From: Gracilaria caudata
Taxonomy: Eukaryota; Rhodophyta; Florideophyceae; Gracilariales; Gracilariaceae
Direction: 5' to 3'
Length of the DNA stretch: 64,000 nucleotides
Assembly (NCBI GenBank): GCA_030374735.1
Contig: JASCIV010000044.1
Location: forward strand, 1-64,000
Each line of letters begins with the position of its first letter. Within the stretch, counting starts at the first letter, position 1. Below are positions 1 to 8,780 of the stretch, in pieces. The notes below the pieces were generated by a model that was not told where the DNA came from, did no database searches, and saw only the letters and a program-made list of their open reading frames with translations. Made by a program: the position numbers and the translations under genes.

Positions 1-98
1 TTCTGGCCTTTTTAAGGAGAGAGAAGTACCTTTAGGTGCTGCTTGGTTGTGTTAGGAATTAGAACACAACTTCCACAATAAAGAAGAAGAATATCCCC
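1..98 (-). repeat. Dispersed ~100-bp repeat, copy A
   Basis: This is the leftmost copy, probably truncated by the window edge, of a family also seen at 101-204, 424-523, 31792-31896 and 62351-62454. Shared blocks in order, read on the plus strand here, are a TTCTTGGCCTT-like block, a GAGAGAAAG block, and a CCACAATAAAGAAGAAGA block near the end. No coding potential was seen. The minus strand is given because the two right-hand copies read in the opposite orientation. Confidence 0.5.
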
Positions 99-100
99 AA

Positions 101-204
101 AGGTTTATAAGCCTTCTTGAAGAGAGAAAGCTTTCAACACAGAAAGGTTTACTTCAACCTAGTAATTGAGGGTTATTGCCTGCAATAAAGAAGAGAAGAA
201 CGCT
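101..204 (-). repeat. Dispersed ~100-bp repeat, copy B
   Basis: This copy follows copy A almost head to tail. It holds the GAAGAGAGAAAGCTTT block at about 118-133 and the GCAATAAAGAAGAGAAGAA block near its end, spaced as in the other copies. Confidence 0.5.
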
Positions 205-423
205 TTCACTCTCCGAAATTGATGCTCAAACTTACGGCGAATAACAGATACAAACACAAACCGAAACCAGAGTCTGAATACATATCCCGTGTCTTAACCA
301 CACACGAGCTCTACACTAGAATAGAGCTAGCTACTACGCATAAGTGACAGAAATATCTGAACCTTTGGCGAGAGTCTGTTTCACTTGCCACCTTCCGTCC
401 AAAATCTGATTCGCCATGAACCA

Positions 424-523
424 CAGAAATTCTTGGCCTTCTTAAAGAGAGAAAGCTTTACTTGAAGCTTTACTTCGTTTAGTAATTGAAAATTGATGTC
501 CACAATGAAGAGGAATAAGTTTC
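424..523 (-). repeat. Dispersed ~100-bp repeat, copy C
   Basis: This is the clearest copy at the left edge. Its ATTCTTGGCCTTCTTAAAG, AGAGAAAGCTTTACTT and TGTCCACAATGAAGAGGA blocks are the reverse complement of blocks at 62351-62454 in the same order and spacing. It ends about 200 bp past the stop codon of the neighbouring minus-strand gene. Confidence 0.55.
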
Positions 524-724
524 ACTTGCCATTCCATGGTATGATTTACATTGATAGAATATATGTTACCCCTAGCTGGGATCACGGGGACAGAACTGAA
601 ATCTTCGAAAGGTTCCAGATCGAAATTGCTTCAAGGCCCCCCTCCCCGCCCTCAGAAATACAAAGCTTTAATGTTCTGCACGACAAAGTCGTGAACGAAA
701 ATGGGCACGAAAATGCAACTGAAT

Positions 725-1134
725 TTACTTCCGTGTTGGTGGCGGTTTCGGATCACTGCCTTGTCCAGCTTTTCGAACAGCTTCCTCAATTTCTTCTCGA
801 AGTGAACTTGCAAAGTCCTTCGCCTGATTTCGGAGCGCCTCAGATTCCTATATTCATAATGGATGGAATTGTTCAGTCAGTGTTACAGGACCGCAAAATG
901 TTGATGCCGTAGCGCTTGTTCGGAGCAGAAAAACAATACCTTTCTCATTTGAACAAAACTCTCACTCTCTGATATGCTTTTCGCGGCCTCTGCTGCTGAT
1001 TTTGATAGTTCCTTGGCTTGCTGAGAGGAGCGAACGGCAAAACGTTGGAAAGCGGGATTGTTTGCCAAACCTTTGACAATGATTTCATTGGCCAGCCATT
1101 GGGCGATTCTGGAAAACAAACCTCCGGGTCCCAT
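725..1134 (-). CDS. Short conserved hypothetical protein, two exons
   Basis: There are two minus-strand exons, 1134-940 and 847-725, separated by a 92-bp intron (848-939) that starts GTATTG and ends TATAG. Joined in phase 0 they encode 105 residues. The N-terminal half carries an amphipathic, aromatic segment with ANNPAFQRFAVR, followed by a charged helical stretch containing DFASSLREEIEEAVRKAG. This pattern resembles short uncharacterised proteins of plants and algae that I recall only loosely, so the family link is tentative. The helical, alanine- and glutamate-rich second half suggests an organelle-associated or membrane-peripheral protein, but no function can be assigned. An opposite-strand reading frame over exon 2 (493-912) is judged a shadow. 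Confidence 0.65.
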
Positions 1135-1926
1135 GACGATATGAAACAGAACAATAAAGGAGCAACAACTTCGTCACGCAGGTCCCGGTTCTAATTGCTG
1201 CGTGCGCAAGAGAGCTTAGTACAAACGATGAGTTTTTCGTCTACGTTGGAATAGATCCCAGGAAATCAGCAGACTCAGCTGCGCGGTGTGTCACAGCTTC
1301 TGAGCGGATGCGGTAGAACACAGGCCCATTTGACTCACAGCGTTTCGCTTTTGCCTCCTCGAAAGGCTCACGAAGGCGACAACGGTGAGATGGTGAACAG
1401 TTTAATGCCTCCAAGCTTACCCTTCATAGAAAGAATAGAATGGCACTCTGCTATCAATTCGTAAGGAATCATATTACAGTATGATTGGCTTGCATGTTCA
1501 CATGCGGATCACGTGCAACAGATAAAATAATGTTCGGGTTCATGTTCAAGATCTTGATTGTGGGAATCCTGCTAGATAATGTTACGTAGGTAGCAACCTC
1601 GAGGGTGTCGTCTATTCCTGCTATCTTCAGCATCAAGGCAATTGAGGCGTTCCCATTTTTGCCGGGGCAATGCTTCGATACAATCTCACAAGGAACTGAA
1701 AAGGGCTTTCAAAAGGTTAGACGATTTCATCTTCGAGTGCCACGAATTTAAGTTTGAAGAACGATTTGTTGCTGTGCGAAGAACTTTGGCCCGCGGTTGC
1801 TTCAAGCGAGGTAAGGGTTATGGGGTTCATCGTACTATGTTGTGATGATCATCCGAACTTCCCGGTGACGCAAACAAGCGAATATGAAGTTGCTCTCTAC
1901 GTGTACTGTCAGAGAATCATTTGTTT
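1135..1926. other. Intergenic, no gene seen
   Basis: This stretch separates the 5' end of the short conserved gene from the 3' end of the AP-1 mu gene. It contains only short open frames without recognisable protein features. Nothing supportable was found. Confidence 0.6.
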
Positions 1927-3222
1927 CTATGTCATGCGAATCTGATAATCACCAGCTATCATTTTGTATCTAACCCAAGGTGCGGCTTGATACCCAGATT
2001 TCTCGACTACTTTCAAGAATCGGACTTGCAAACCGGAAATTGTGAAGTATGGTACTTCAAACTCAACACAAATTGGTCGCTTGGTCGAATTTTCTCGTTC
2101 TGCTGCTTTCCCAATGCTGGGTAGTGAGAAATGTCCGCGCATTTCGGCTTCTCTTCCTGCCTTGAACTGTTTAATTGACCAAACGACGGCGTCTTTTTCA
2201 GGTGCGTACTTTGCTCTTCCAGAAGTGCATTTGAAGTTTGGGGTATCTACGTCTGGAAGCACTGGGATTGCAATCTTCACATTATTTGCTATAGCACGAG
2301 GTTTTAGCTGTGTCCGCGCTTTCACGATGTAGTCCACCCGGGTAGGTCTTTGTTCAATAACAGCATCGACCCAAATAGGCGGTTTTACCTGTGTGTTCAG
2401 ACGATAGCTCATCAGCTCAAAGGTGCCATCCGGCGGTATAAATGAAATTGTACGATCGTTTTCGAACTTAGCAAGTCGCACACACTGGTGAAACTTGATA
2501 TCCTCCAAGTCCACGGACTTTCCCTTCCTTTCAGGACCACCTCTAGCGGCGTTCGCCTCAAACTGCAACCTGTCGTTCAGGCCGAGCTTTAAGTTAGGCA
2601 TTCCGCTTAGATAAGATTTCATGATTAGCTTTCCCACGATTTCCGAGCGCAGTAGGTGTCCCGATCCCGAAACGAGAATGTTTACCTTCTCAATTACATC
2701 GAGGAACACTTCGTTTCTAGAGTGCTTGATCCCCTCACTCCTCCACGACACCGCATTAGTTGCAGCAACAGGTAACGCACCGATCGACTCCGAAACACTG
2801 TAGTCCTGTGTGATAAACTTCCGCAAGATTTTTGATTCAGATATTTGAGGAAAGCCGAAGTCCATCATTTCGTCCAGGAGCTCGTAGATCACGACGAAAT
2901 TGTCTCGTATTGATTCTTCGTGAACATCCCGAAAGTACTCCGTGAACACCTGAACTAGCTTGTATAGAAATGCTAGAATCATGGTCGCGTTTGAATTCCG
3001 CCGTGTGACTGCGACCAAGTAAATGTTTGCATGACGAACATGAATGAAAGTAATTCCTTTCTCTTCGTTTCTAAAGAATGGGGTAATTTGAGAGTCATCT
3101 TCTGCCTCGAAGACCCTCTGCTTGAATATGTTTATGACATCCATTGGTACATCGCCCCGAAAGTTTCTTGAAATAATGGTCTTTCCACGAGAATCCAAAA
3201 TGAAGATTGACGAGGCCACCAT
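1927..3222 (-). CDS. AP1M: AP-1 complex subunit mu
   Basis: Medium subunit of the AP-1 clathrin adaptor, which sorts cargo at the trans-Golgi network and endosomes. The protein is 431 residues, close to the usual 420-430. The N-terminal longin-like domain begins MVASSIFILDSRGKTI and includes the family segment GITFIHVRHANIYLVAV. The mu-homology domain starts near residue 165 (AVSWRSEGIKHSRNEVFLDV). The C-terminus, APWVRYKMIAGDYQIRMT, matches the canonical AP1M ending. I chose the ATG at 3222 because the in-frame extension upstream has no counterpart in the family. The gene is intronless. AP-2 and AP-3 mu are less likely given the N- and C-terminal signatures. Confidence 0.93.
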   Translation of the reverse strand: MVASSIFILDSRGKTIISRNFRGDVPMDVINIFKQRVFEAEDDSQITPFFRNEEKGITFIHVRHANIYLVAVTRRNSNATMILAFLYKLVQVFTEYFRDVHEESIRDNFVVIYELLDEMMDFGFPQISESKILRKFITQDYSVSESIGALPVAATNAVSWRSEGIKHSRNEVFLDVIEKVNILVSGSGHLLRSEIVGKLIMKSYLSGMPNLKLGLNDRLQFEANAARGGPERKGKSVDLEDIKFHQCVRLAKFENDRTISFIPPDGTFELMSYRLNTQVKPPIWVDAVIEQRPTRVDYIVKARTQLKPRAIANNVKIAIPVLPDVDTPNFKCTSGRAKYAPEKDAVVWSIKQFKAGREAEMRGHFSLPSIGKAAERENSTKRPICVEFEVPYFTISGLQVRFLKVVEKSGYQAAPWVRYKMIAGDYQIRMT

Positions 3223-3943
3223 GGTCAACGTTTCTGATGAGGATTTCGTTCCTCTGAACAATGCAAATCTTGAGCTTGAAATGTACGTGGTCCGAACTGA
3301 GTTCACTTGATACTCCACCTGAGTTCTAAAGGCTCATGCGGAGCTCTGAGAAAAGCATAGAAAGTAATGGTTCATGGGATGTGTTCGACGAACACTGTTC
3401 AAAATGCTGACAATTGATGAATGATGATGAACCAAGACAAAACGCGGAAAGCGGCAAGATGATCGAAAATGGAAGAAACTGCGGAACTACGCAAATTACA
3501 CTACTGATGAGCATTGCAGCACCTGGCCCTGCAACCCTGGAACCCCCACAGAATGCAGCTGTAAGCATCAGCCTCGCCATACACGTTTAACGCGTGATCA
3601 AAGCGCAATCCTCTCTGTCAGGGTCGCTTCGTTTGTCAGACTATTGTAACCTGACAAAGAGTAAGCCCAACGTGTACACGTACCTGCGAATGCACACGTT
3701 TGTTTGAGAATTTGTTTGAGTTCGGAAAAAATGTGATGTCCAACGTAGCCGGAAGGCCCCACAGCGCAGTTATATCGCACTTCTTGATACATGTACAGTA
3801 GGCAGCGGTGTCGTGAAAGTGTGTGTAGAAAAGACAATCTGAAAGTACACGTACATGACACCCTGTCAGTGATACCGTTTATCGAAGTGATGCGGGATAA
3901 AAGCTATATCATGGAACGCTACCCCTCAGACCCACGCAGTTGG
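3223..3943. other. Intergenic, no gene seen
   Basis: Upstream region of AP-1 mu and downstream region of the NUFIP-like gene. Only short minus-strand frames without protein features occur, so this is presumed promoter and terminator sequence. Confidence 0.6.
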
Positions 3944-5098
3944 CTATGTCATTTCAGATGCCTTCTTGGTGATGATGTAACGAAATGCCTGCAGTAGAAT
4001 AGACTGCTCTTGTCTAATCTCTCTCTCCAGAAGCATTCTCAACAACGTCGGCTTCCGTTCGTTCTGCACTTGCAGCCTTCTCGTTGAGCGATTATTTTTA
4101 CCGCGTCCTCCCTGCTTCTTCCGCGTCCGTTTCCCACGCTTTGCAGGAGCTTCCTTCTGTTTCCTTTCCACCTTTTCATCGTCATCTTCACTGCTGCTGT
4201 AGTCCGCCAGCTTTGCCAATGCTTCCGGAGCACTCTTCGCAATGCTTATCCTTTTCTCTGTCCGGTTCCTTTCCTCTGCTGCGGCTGCTAACTTTCGCTC
4301 AACATTTCTTCGACTGGGCCAGTTTGCTTTTCGGGCTCTCACCCAAGCTTCAATTTCTTCAGGAGATGAACCAGGCAGCTTTGCGTTAAGTCGGGATAGC
4401 ACGTTTCGAGATGCATCTAAATCGCGCTGACTACGGTCAAATCTATGTTTAACTTGTGCTGCATTACGAGATGTGCAATCCAGCGCACCAACTTTTTGGC
4501 GCTTCAGAGCGGCGGCTTGTTTTTGCTCAACGTTCGTTGTGCTTGGCCAGTTAGCTTTCCTTGCGTTCACCCAGCCTTCTGTATCAGCAGGTGATGATCC
4601 AGGGCGTTGGGTATTTAATCCTGAAACGAGCTCTTGTGCGGAGGTCTGACCACTTCTATTTTTCTTATCATGTCGCTGAGCGCTTACGGTTCTAGAGGCG
4701 TTATGCATGCCAGGGAATTCGACATTCCGACTCCTGCTGTCATTGAGACGAACTGACTGACGACGGTTCCATCGACGCTGATAGTGGTGCCCTGTTAGAA
4801 GTCGAGAATGATGTCGCCCGGTTGCTGTTTCATTTTGCGAAGGAAAGTATGGTGGATTTGCATCGCATTGAATGGTCTGCTGTAGTTGAGGAGAGGGTAG
4901 TGAGAACTGGCTGAAGCTCGGTGGAACAGTTGGGATGGGTGGGTTCGAATAGAAATTGACTGGCGGTAACAGTTGGGCTATAGGGGGCGGTGGCGGGGGT
5001 ATATACGGCGGGTGAGGATTCTGGACTTGGGGCGGATGCGCGCCAAGTGCTTGCTGGGTATATGCAAGGTGTTGAGGGGTAGGCCATGGCCAAGTCAT
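3944..5098 (-). CDS. NUFIP1/Rsa1-like snoRNP assembly protein
   Basis: A 384-residue intronless protein. The first ~130 residues are proline- and glutamine-rich, with a PPYIPPPPPP run. Two copies of a NUFIP-type motif follow, around residues 155-185 (WVNARKANWPS) and 240-270 (WVRARKANWPS); NUFIP proteins normally carry one W(I/V)xxRKxxxP(T/S) element. A lysine- and acid-rich region with KRGKRTRKKQGGRGKNNR comes next. The last ~40 residues (LLRMLLEREIRQEQSILLQA) match the conserved C-terminal helix of plant and animal NUFIP proteins. Known members bridge SNU13/NOP58 and R2TP/HSP90 during box C/D snoRNP assembly in the nucleus. The family call is firm on both motifs; the duplication is unusual. 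Confidence 0.78.
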   Translation of the reverse strand: MTWPWPTPQHLAYTQQALGAHPPQVQNPHPPYIPPPPPPIAQLLPPVNFYSNPPIPTVPPSFSQFSLPSPQLQQTIQCDANPPYFPSQNETATGRHHSRLLTGHHYQRRWNRRQSVRLNDSRSRNVEFPGMHNASRTVSAQRHDKKNRSGQTSAQELVSGLNTQRPGSSPADTEGWVNARKANWPSTTNVEQKQAAALKRQKVGALDCTSRNAAQVKHRFDRSQRDLDASRNVLSRLNAKLPGSSPEEIEAWVRARKANWPSRRNVERKLAAAAEERNRTEKRISIAKSAPEALAKLADYSSSEDDDEKVERKQKEAPAKRGKRTRKKQGGRGKNNRSTRRLQVQNERKPTLLRMLLEREIRQEQSILLQAFRYIITKKASEMT

Positions 5099-5488
5099 TC
5101 AGACTTCAAATGCTGTCTCTTGAACTTAAATCCGCAGCGTCACGCTTTATGCAGAGTGTTCCAAAAACGTACAGATGGTTCTCTTCCTCTAAAACCCAGT
5201 ACCTGTTAATCTGATTCTCGTGCTTGTACTATTATCTCTCGCCGTTGCGAAGATATAGAATAGGGTTGCGTTGCGGTGAAGACGGGAAAGAAGCTCGCAG
5301 AAGCAAAAACAAGCGTTTTCGAAGTTACCCACGTCGTCCACATGCCCGTGGTTTAATTTAATGCAATTTTGTAAGTCTGCTAATCGAAGTTCACAAAGTC
5401 CAATTGACGCGGGTTTGCAGTTTGTTTGTTTGTATGCATGTGTACAAAGGTACAAACAAAGAACGCTGATGATCATGAATGTGTACAA

Positions 5489-5511
5489 AGAACGCTATCT
5501 ACTAGCGTTCT
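5489..5511. repeat. Perfect inverted repeat with 5-nt loop
   Basis: The arms AGAACGCTA and TAGCGTTCT are perfectly complementary around TCTAC. The right arm overlaps a copy of the recurrent GTAGAACGCTA motif (minus strand, 5503-5513). Confidence 0.8.
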
Positions 5512-5518
5512 ACCCTTG

Positions 5519-5543
5519 CATGACCATCATCATGATGGTCATG
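5519..5543. repeat. Perfect 12-bp-arm palindrome
   Basis: CATGACCATCAT and ATGATGGTCATG flank a single central C. It sits 8 bp right of the previous inverted repeat. The spacing is too tight for a normal hairpin loop, so an extruded form would open several central bases. Confidence 0.85.
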
Positions 5544-6905
5544 ATGCATGTATGATAACTGGGGCGCTGCGCGCTACAGTATCAAGCGTCGACACTTTTG
5601 GCCATGCAGTGAAACCATCCGTTCGTTTCTTCGTCCTGTTCACAATCGGATTTGTTCTTCGCAGTACGAAGTTCGTACGACGGTAGGCATCGTTTTCGCT
5701 ACAAGGGCCAAAAGGTTACCAGCTATCTTCGTAACGGCTTATGAAGGTACAAGGAGACCACTCAGTTACTCAAGAGTCTCAATATTTACCAGTTGTGTTC
5801 TTAAACATGTGGAGTAGATTTCTCTGCAACTCCATAGTGATTTGCCCCTACATGACAAGTCGTGGATATTGCAAAAGAGCTGAAAGATGTTGGGAGAACA
5901 GTAGATCCAGGAAAGCTAAGTTTGGATAAAGAAGACCTTTTAAACATCGTTGTTCAAGTTGGTGGACCGTGAATGTTCCCGTTCCCGAGCATACTTGAAA
6001 GCCAATCTGTTCCTATGGGCCAAGATTCTTGGAGCCAAAGATTACCTCGGGACAGCTTCTACATTTAAATTTCAAGGGCTGCTGTCGGGCCCAATCCATA
6101 AAATGGAGAGAATAAAGGACAATGGCAAGGAGCCATTCTTGTAACATTATCGACTGGAACATGATCAAATGATCTGCTTCATCAACAACCAAAACGCTGT
6201 TAATTTAGGCTCGATGGAATACTCAGACTAACAAAGGTACGGATTGTCTTTGAGAATACCAGATAAAAAGTGAAACCGTTAGTCCTTCAATGTAGAAGTT
6301 GCTGAAAAAAGACTGTCTCACTCCTCAAGGACACCTAAAGAACGTTCGGCTCTATGTGATAGGTACCAAACCAGCAAAAGAGTGGCAACCAGCTGCTAGT
6401 ATAGCACCTCAACTCGGCAATTTGCGTTGCTCGCTAATAGTATTAAACATTGTTGATACAGGGCAAGCTGCGAGCCCAAAACGACGAAATTGCTATGGGT
6501 GAACCTCCGGTCAAACGGATCAGATATCATGTTCGTCAAAATCCGTGATCAGAGCCTCCGTCCTCAAACTTTTATCTTGAAAACGAACTTCAGTTACTCT
6601 GCATTTCATACAGGCAAGCAATACAGGCAGATGATTGTGTTGAGTTAGTTCCCACACAGCGCAAAATCCTTCGACGGCCGACAGGGAAACCTATTTTGAG
6701 CCCGTCCGTAACCAATATGAATGGTTCTGAAGCACAGGAGGACGTTTCAATCTTGTCCTGGAGTTGCTTTGATTCGCTTTTTGGCGTTGGTATGAAGTAG
6801 ATAAGCAGAGTGTAGGACACTCTTGGACTTGGCCAGTGATCAAAAGAGTAAGCCGCGGACACAAGAGTGGTGCATATCCAACAAGTGGAATGCCCACGCA
6901 CAAGC

Positions 6906-8061
6906 TCATTTCACTCCTTGAGAACCCGACACATCTCTTTCTCTATTCGCTGCCAATTGCCTTTTCTGGTTCATAGATTGGCGAACAGCTTGGTAAGTGC
7001 CATACCAAATTGCGCTACTTGCGCCAACCCAAATAAGGCGAGGAAGCGTTCCCTTCCATAAAGCCAGAGGACCCTCCTCATGTACTATTGTCCGCATACA
7101 GTGAAGCCATCCGCGGTACATTGTTAATCCAGGCCGAACGCCTTTCATTCGCTGTGTCATTAACCTGGTCTTGATAACATCAAGCTGAGTTCGTTAATCA
7201 TGAGTTAGAAAAGTCACTGTGATAAAAACATCGGCGAATCCTATGCAAAACTTACTGGCTCAGTTATCACAGAGGTTATCATCCCTGTCAGTGCACCAAC
7301 AATTACATGGTCGCCCCCTACCAGTTCACTTCTTTTCAAGCGCCTCACGCACTGCTTCACATTCTCAAGCACGGTAAACTGGATAGCACTGTATGGCACG
7401 TCGTAAATAATAGAGCTTCGCCAACCAGTGTAGAATTGACGGAATCCACCCGCAAAACCGTTGCCCTCGGAAGCAATGGACGTGACAGCAGCGCCTACAT
7501 GAGGGTATATGCCGGCCTGCAAGCGTTTCTTGACCACATCGACAGGCACCTTAACAAGCGAACCACAAAGACCGGCAAACGAACCGGCAACGACATGGCG
7601 AATACCGAGTAGCTTGTCCCGTCCAAAACGTGACAGCTGCATTTGAGCGAGCTCGTAACTCGGCATATAAACTACACACAGCGGGCTATGTTAGTGACTG
7701 AGAACGAGTACAGAGAAAGAGGGAGAGGGAGAGGGAGAACGAACGCACGCATTGAATAGGGCAGCACTCCTGCCAGCGCGCCAATAATGCCACGATACAG
7801 GCCCGGTAATCCTTCAGATGCAATGAAACGGATCAGATGTCTCGATGCATCGCTAGAACCGGGGCGACCGCGAATGTACTGCAACCTCGTTTTGACGCAG
7901 TCCACGGGGTGCAAAAGAATTCGACTCGTGACACCGGCAAACGTAGAGGCCAGTTGCGCATCGGAGTGCTGACTAAGAATACTTCGCCGGGGCGATACAG
8001 ACGCGCGCCGAGAGTTTTCACACAGAAGGGCGTTAGCAGAAGGCTTTCTGTTAGTGATCAT
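6906..8061 (-). CDS. SLC25 family carrier, three exons
   Basis: Three minus-strand exons, 8061-7749, 7671-7256 and 7184-6906, join in frame over introns of 77 and 71 bp (GTGCGT..TAG and GTAAGT..CAG) to give 335 residues. All three tandem carrier repeats are present, each with a Px[DE]xx[KR] signature: HPVDCVKTRLQ, VPVDVVKKRLQ and EPLDVIKTRLM. Exon 1 joins exon 2 to read LPYSMLYMPSYELAQ, as expected after the first repeat. The ending LPRLIWVGASSAIWYGTYQ is typical of the S-adenosylmethionine carrier branch in plants, but substrate cannot be fixed from sequence. Proteins of this family sit in the mitochondrial inner membrane or plastid envelope. The N-terminal ~30 basic residues could be a targeting extension. 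Intron 1 contains a GGGAGA-type polypurine run on the plus strand. Confidence 0.88.
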
Positions 8062-8414
8062 GTTGGTAGCGAAACGAGAGAACTGAACTCAAGATTGATA
8101 GATGGCTTCAATATCGCCTTTTCCACTTGGCTGGCAAAAAGTGTTTGTGTATGGAAAGCACAATCTTGATTAATCAAGAGCTAAATGGGAGTGGAAGTCT
8201 AGAGAATTGGCCAAATCGAGGGTATCGCCTCAAAAGTGAGAAGGTAGAGGCTACGAAGTTGTTGCCGTTGTTAGTAACAACGTCAACTCATGAACCTCAG
8301 AACGTCTTCGGGAAGCTCCTGTCTTGGTGCTGTCACTCATGTGGCATACTGCTCCACATGCCATCCTCATCAAAAATAACTGAAATTCAGAATTTGGGGG
8401 CTCAACCAACTTAC

Positions 8415-8662
8415 CTCATTTTGCGCATGTGTTGTGAATGCGGAGTGCTTGCGATTGGTCCAAGTGTTACCCGTTGCGTAGATCTTTGGCGGCATCCGCC
8501 TCCGTTGGGGACACGTGCCGTCGGAGAGCCGACGAAAACTACACCGCCAAGCCGTGTCACGCCCACGGTTCCAAGAAAGCTTGAGGCGGCACACCAGTTT
8601 TTGTGGTGCACCTTCGCCGTATCAGCATCGATTACGATGACAGAACGCCCCCGATGCATAGC
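8415..8662 (-). other. Possible unassigned minus-strand exon
   Basis: The minus-strand block begins after TTATCTCATAG and ends at ATGAG before GTAAGTTGG. One frame is fully open across 248 nt and contains RSVIVIDADTAKVHHK and RLGGVVFVGSPTARVP. No family is recognised, and no convincing first or last exon was found; the next acceptors lead to early stops. The opposite strand is also open, so this could be chance in GC-rich promoter DNA. Confidence 0.18.
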
Positions 8663-8678
8663 CTATGAGATAACAAAC

Positions 8679-8688
8679 TACGAAGGTA
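8679..8688 (+). promoter_or_regulatory. Recurrent motif TACGAAGGTA upstream of NHD1
   Basis: One of six copies (five exact, one with a changed first base) found only between genes. It lies 92 bp before the NHD1 start codon, in the same orientation as the gene. Confidence 0.45.
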
Positions 8689-8780
8689 CCATTGCTCCTG
8701 TCTCTGCTCGCTTTAACACCTTCAGCCGCCACTGAATTGCTTTCCTCTTCCCCAGAAATTCCGTCACCCCATTTCTTCAT

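Larger units (their letters stand above)
5099..6905. other. Long gene-poor gap with palindromes and a possible retroelement relic
   Basis: No convincing gene is present in about 1.8 kb. It holds two adjacent perfect palindromes (5489-5543), a copy of the GTAGAACGCTAC-type motif, and two short frames (5862-5970 and 6175-6231) faintly reminiscent of Ty1/copia Gag and RNase H segments. Other open frames are short and compositionally random. Confidence 0.5.
8062..8780. other. Divergent promoter region of carrier and NHD1
   Basis: The region between two divergent start codons. It contains the TACGAAGGTA motif 92 bp before the NHD1 start. A GC-richer block (8415-8662) is open on both strands; on the minus strand it is bounded by a plausible acceptor and a strong GTAAGT donor. 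No gene is called with confidence. Confidence 0.45.

Noticed and set aside
493..912. Plus-strand frame of 139 residues
   Set aside because: It is antisense to exon 2 and the intron of the two-exon minus gene, and has no protein features.
8127..8735. Plus-strand frame of 202 residues upstream of NHD1
   Set aside because: Composition is random-looking, with no family features; it lies in promoter sequence and ends before the NHD1 start.
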